Shown one piece after another: positions 61,762 to 64,000 of a stretch of 64,000 bases of DNA. A program made the position numbers and the translations under genes. The stretch is from the NCBI GenBank assembly GCA_020854055.1, contig JADZGD010000120.1:53583-117582 (forward strand), written 5' to 3'. The DNA comes from Bryobacterales bacterium (GTDB taxonomy: Bacteria; Acidobacteriota; Terriglobia; Bryobacterales; Bryobacteraceae). Numbering within the stretch: position 1 is the first letter of the stretch; each line of letters opens with the position of its first letter. The notes below the pieces were generated by a model that saw only the letters and a program-made list of their open reading frames with translations, did not search any database and was not told where the DNA came from.

Positions 61762-63855
61762 ATGCCCCGCACCGTACCACTCGAACGAATGCGCAACATC
61801 GGCATCATGGCGCACATTGATGCCGGTAAGACCACCACCACCGAACGGATTCTCTATTACACCGGCCGTACCTACAAACTCGGCGAGGTGCATGAAGGAA
61901 CCGCCGTGATGGACTGGATGGCGCAGGAGCAGGAGCGTGGCATCACGATCACCTCGGCCGCAACCACGTGCGAGTGGCGCAACTTCGAAATCAACATCAT
62001 CGATACTCCGGGTCACGTCGACTTCACTGCCGAGGTGGAGCGAAGCCTCCGGGTTCTCGATGGCGCGGTGGCTGTTTTCGACGCCGTGGCCGGTGTTCAG
62101 CCGCAGTCGGAAACCGTTTGGCGCCAGGCCGACAAGTATCGTGTGCCGCGCATCTGCTTCATTAATAAAATGGATCGCATTGGCGCCGATTTCGTCCACT
62201 CGGTCCAGACCATTGTCGACCGCCTGCGGTGCAGGCCGGTGCCAATTCAGATTCCGGTGGGTGCCGAGGACAAGTTCGCCGGCATCATCGACCTGGTTCA
62301 GATGAGGGCTCGCATCTGGCGCGATGAATCGCTCGGCGCCAAGTACGACGACGTGGAGATTCCCGCGGAGTACGCCGATCAAGCCAGGGAATATCGCGAC
62401 AAGATGGTGGAAGCGGTCTCCGAGTGTGACGACCAGTTGTTCGAAAAGTTCGTTGAAGGCCAGGAGATTACCAACCAGGAACTGCTCGACGGCATTCGCC
62501 GCGCCACCATCCACCTGAAGATCTTCCCGGTTCTGGTGGGCAGCTCATTCAAAAACAAGGGCGTGCAGAATCTGCTCGACGGCGTGGTGGACTATCTTCC
62601 TTCCCCGCTGGATATTCCGCCGGTGGAGGGCGTCGCGCTGGACCATCCGGAAACGAAGCTGATCCGGGAATCGAGCGACACGGAGCCTTTTTCGGCGCTG
62701 GTTTTCAAGATCATGACCGACCCGTTCGTGGGTCAGTTGGCCTTCTTGCGGATCTATTCCGGCCGCCTGGTCAGTGGAGAATCCGTCTACAACATCGCCA
62801 AGCGGCGGCGGGAACGTATCGGCCGCATCGTGAAGATGCACGCCAACAAACGCGAAGAGGTGTCCGAGGTGCTGGCCGGCGACATCGCCGCTGCCGTCGG
62901 GCTGAAAACCGTCTCCACCGGCGACACGATTTGCGATGAGGCCCACCCGATCGTGCTCGAATCGATCGAGTTTCCCACCCCCGTGATTCAGCTGGCCATC
63001 GAGCCGAAAACCAAGGCCGACCAGGAAAAGCTGGGCATGGCCATTGGCAAACTGATCCAGGAAGATCCGACGCTCAAGGTGAACACGGATCCTGATACCG
63101 GCCAGACCATCCTCGCCGGGATGGGCGAACTGCATCTGGAGATCATCATCGATCGCATGCAGCGCGAATTCGGCGTAGGCGCCAACGTCGGCAAGCCGCA
63201 GGTAGCCTACCGCGAAACGATTCGCAAAGCGGCCCAGGGCGAGGGCCGTTTTGTCCGCCAGAGTGGGGGCCGCGGCCAGTATGGCCATGCCAAGATCCGT
63301 ATCGAGCCGCTGGCCGCCGGTGCGGGATTCGAGTTTGAGAACGCGATTGTCGGCGGCACGGTGCCTAAAGAGTACGTGCCGGCCATCGAAAAAGGGGTCG
63401 TCGAGGCGCTGGAAGGCGGAATGCTGGCCGGCTACCCGATGTCGGATCTTAAGGTTACGCTTTACGACGGCAGCTATCACGAGGTTGACTCCTCGGAAAT
63501 GGCATTCAAGATTGCCGGTTCCATGGCGCTGAAGAACACGGTCGAGCATGCGCGCCCCGTGTTGCTCGAGCCGATCATGGCCGTCGAAGTGGTGGTTCCT
63601 GAAGAGTATATGGGGCCGGTGAACGGTGATCTGATCTCTCGCCGTGGCCGGCTAGAGGGAACCGAGATCCGGGGTACCACGCAAATCATCCGAGCCTTGG
63701 TACCGTTGTCGGAAATGTTCGGCTACGCCACCGAGTTGCGCTCCCGAACCCAGGGCCGGGGGAGCTTTACGATGCACTTCGGCCGCTACGAAGAGGTTCC
63801 CAAGTCTATCGCGGAAGAAATCATCAGCAAGGTACAAGGCAAGGTCACGAAATAG
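61762..63855 (+). CDS. fusA: elongation factor G
   Basis: This 697-residue translocase has the G1 motif [20 protein letters not shown], the switch II region [41 protein letters not shown] and all five domains. Domain IV carries [15 protein letters not shown] and [33 protein letters not shown]. Length and order are normal for a housekeeping EF-G in the str operon. Confidence 0.97.
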   Translation: MPRTVPLERMRNIGIMAHIDAGKTTTTERILYYTGRTYKLGEVHEGTAVMDWMAQEQERGITITSAATTCEWRNFEINIIDTPGHVDFTAEVERSLRVLDGAVAVFDAVAGVQPQSETVWRQADKYRVPRICFINKMDRIGADFVHSVQTIVDRLRCRPVPIQIPVGAEDKFAGIIDLVQMRARIWRDESLGAKYDDVEIPAEYADQAREYRDKMVEAVSECDDQLFEKFVEGQEITNQELLDGIRRATIHLKIFPVLVGSSFKNKGVQNLLDGVVDYLPSPLDIPPVEGVALDHPETKLIRESSDTEPFSALVFKIMTDPFVGQLAFLRIYSGRLVSGESVYNIAKRRRERIGRIVKMHANKREEVSEVLAGDIAAAVGLKTVSTGDTICDEAHPIVLESIEFPTPVIQLAIEPKTKADQEKLGMAIGKLIQEDPTLKVNTDPDTGQTILAGMGELHLEIIIDRMQREFGVGANVGKPQVAYRETIRKAAQGEGRFVRQSGGRGQYGHAKIRIEPLAAGAGFEFENAIVGGTVPKEYVPAIEKGVVEALEGGMLAGYPMSDLKVTLYDGSYHEVDSSEMAFKIAGSMALKNTVEHARPVLLEPIMAVEVVVPEEYMGPVNGDLISRRGRLEGTEIRGTTQIIRALVPLSEMFGYATELRSRTQGRGSFTMHFGRYEEVPKSIAEEIISKVQGKVTK

Positions 63856-63873
63856 CAAGGAGATTGGCGAGAC

Positions 63874-64000
63874 ATGGCAAAGGAAAAATTTGACCGCAGC
63901 AAGCCGCATTTAAATATCGGTACGATCGGCCACATCGATCACGGCAAGACGACGCTGACGGCGGCGATCACCAAGGTGCTGGCCAAGCACAATCCGAAGA
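63874..64000 (+). CDS. tuf: elongation factor Tu (partial, cut by window end)
   Basis: The first 42 residues are visible: [35 protein letters not shown]. The P-loop GHIDHGKT is that of EF-Tu. AAGGAG precedes the ATG. It is the fourth gene of rpsL-rpsG-fusA-tuf, and the rest lies beyond the window. Confidence 0.95.
   Translation, partial: MAKEKFDRSKPHLNIGTIGHIDHGKTTLTAAITKVLAKHNPK

Noticed and set aside
1..64000. CRISPR arrays, tRNA or rRNA genes
   Set aside because: No regularly spaced repeats, and no typical T-arm (GGTTCGAATCC) or rRNA segments were found in the intergenic regions by reading; short or unusual RNAs could still be missed.

Overview
The window looks like a GC-rich genome of the Acidobacteria, most likely of the Bryobacterales/Solibacter type. 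This is an inference from gene content: two very large Oar-like TonB-dependent receptors with an N-terminal carboxypeptidase-regulatory domain, several sulfatases, a squalene-hopene cyclase, PqaA-like and GH29 hydrolases, and a Gfo/Idh/MocA oxidoreductase. No rRNA, tRNA or CRISPR array was recognised.

Layout. 0-4.5 kb: rpsT faces a minus-strand operon psd-pssA-(Asd-like)-lptE-holA, whose genes overlap by 4 nt or abut. 4.7-8.6 kb: a sugar-related trio (GH29 fucosidase, alpha/beta hydrolase, Gfo/Idh/MocA). 8.7-14.5 kb: ppk1, a hybrid-architecture histidine kinase overlapping a single-domain response regulator, and a small secreted protein. 14.5-26 kb: pyrD-ridA, an anti-sigma/anti-anti-sigma pair with a LuxR-type regulator, an SDR with a sodium-solute symporter, a PRC-barrel protein, a CsgG-like protein with a Ser/Thr kinase, infC, and comF with an HNH nuclease. 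26-36 kb: a 2-hydroxyacid dehydrogenase, an NAD epimerase, an SGNH hydrolase, shc, a STAS gene running into a decayed TolC fragment, a sigma-54 activator, and an adaptor plus ABC ATPase with no permease. 36-40.4 kb: dnaE-accA-small membrane protein. 40.4-48.8 kb: a carbohydrate block (jelly-roll protein, probable polysaccharide-lyase-like protein, large receptor, esterase, PqaA-like protein). 60.9-64 kb: the str operon rpsL-rpsG-fusA-tuf (tuf is cut by the window end).

The most interesting stretch is 49.4-60.6 kb, an accessory island next to the str operon. It carries a promoter, a 61-codon leader ORF, a sulfatase, an Oar-like receptor, a second sulfatase and a six-hairpin glycosidase, closely spaced on the plus strand. 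Then come debris of a second receptor and of another glycosidase, a third sulfatase on the minus strand, and a C-terminal scrap of a fourth. The same 14-bp word, GGCTTCAGGGGTAG, lies at 49406-49419 and 60577-60590, just outside the two ends, which suggests insertion or recombination. I read the locus as a candidate uptake-and-desulfation system for a sulfated glycan, built around an Oar-type receptor without a SusD partner. The substrate cannot be told from sequence.

Recurring small-scale features: several start/stop overlaps of the ATGA/GTGA type, and three convergent gene pairs that share a 4-nt CTAA or CTAG so that both stop codons overlap and no intergenic terminator is possible.
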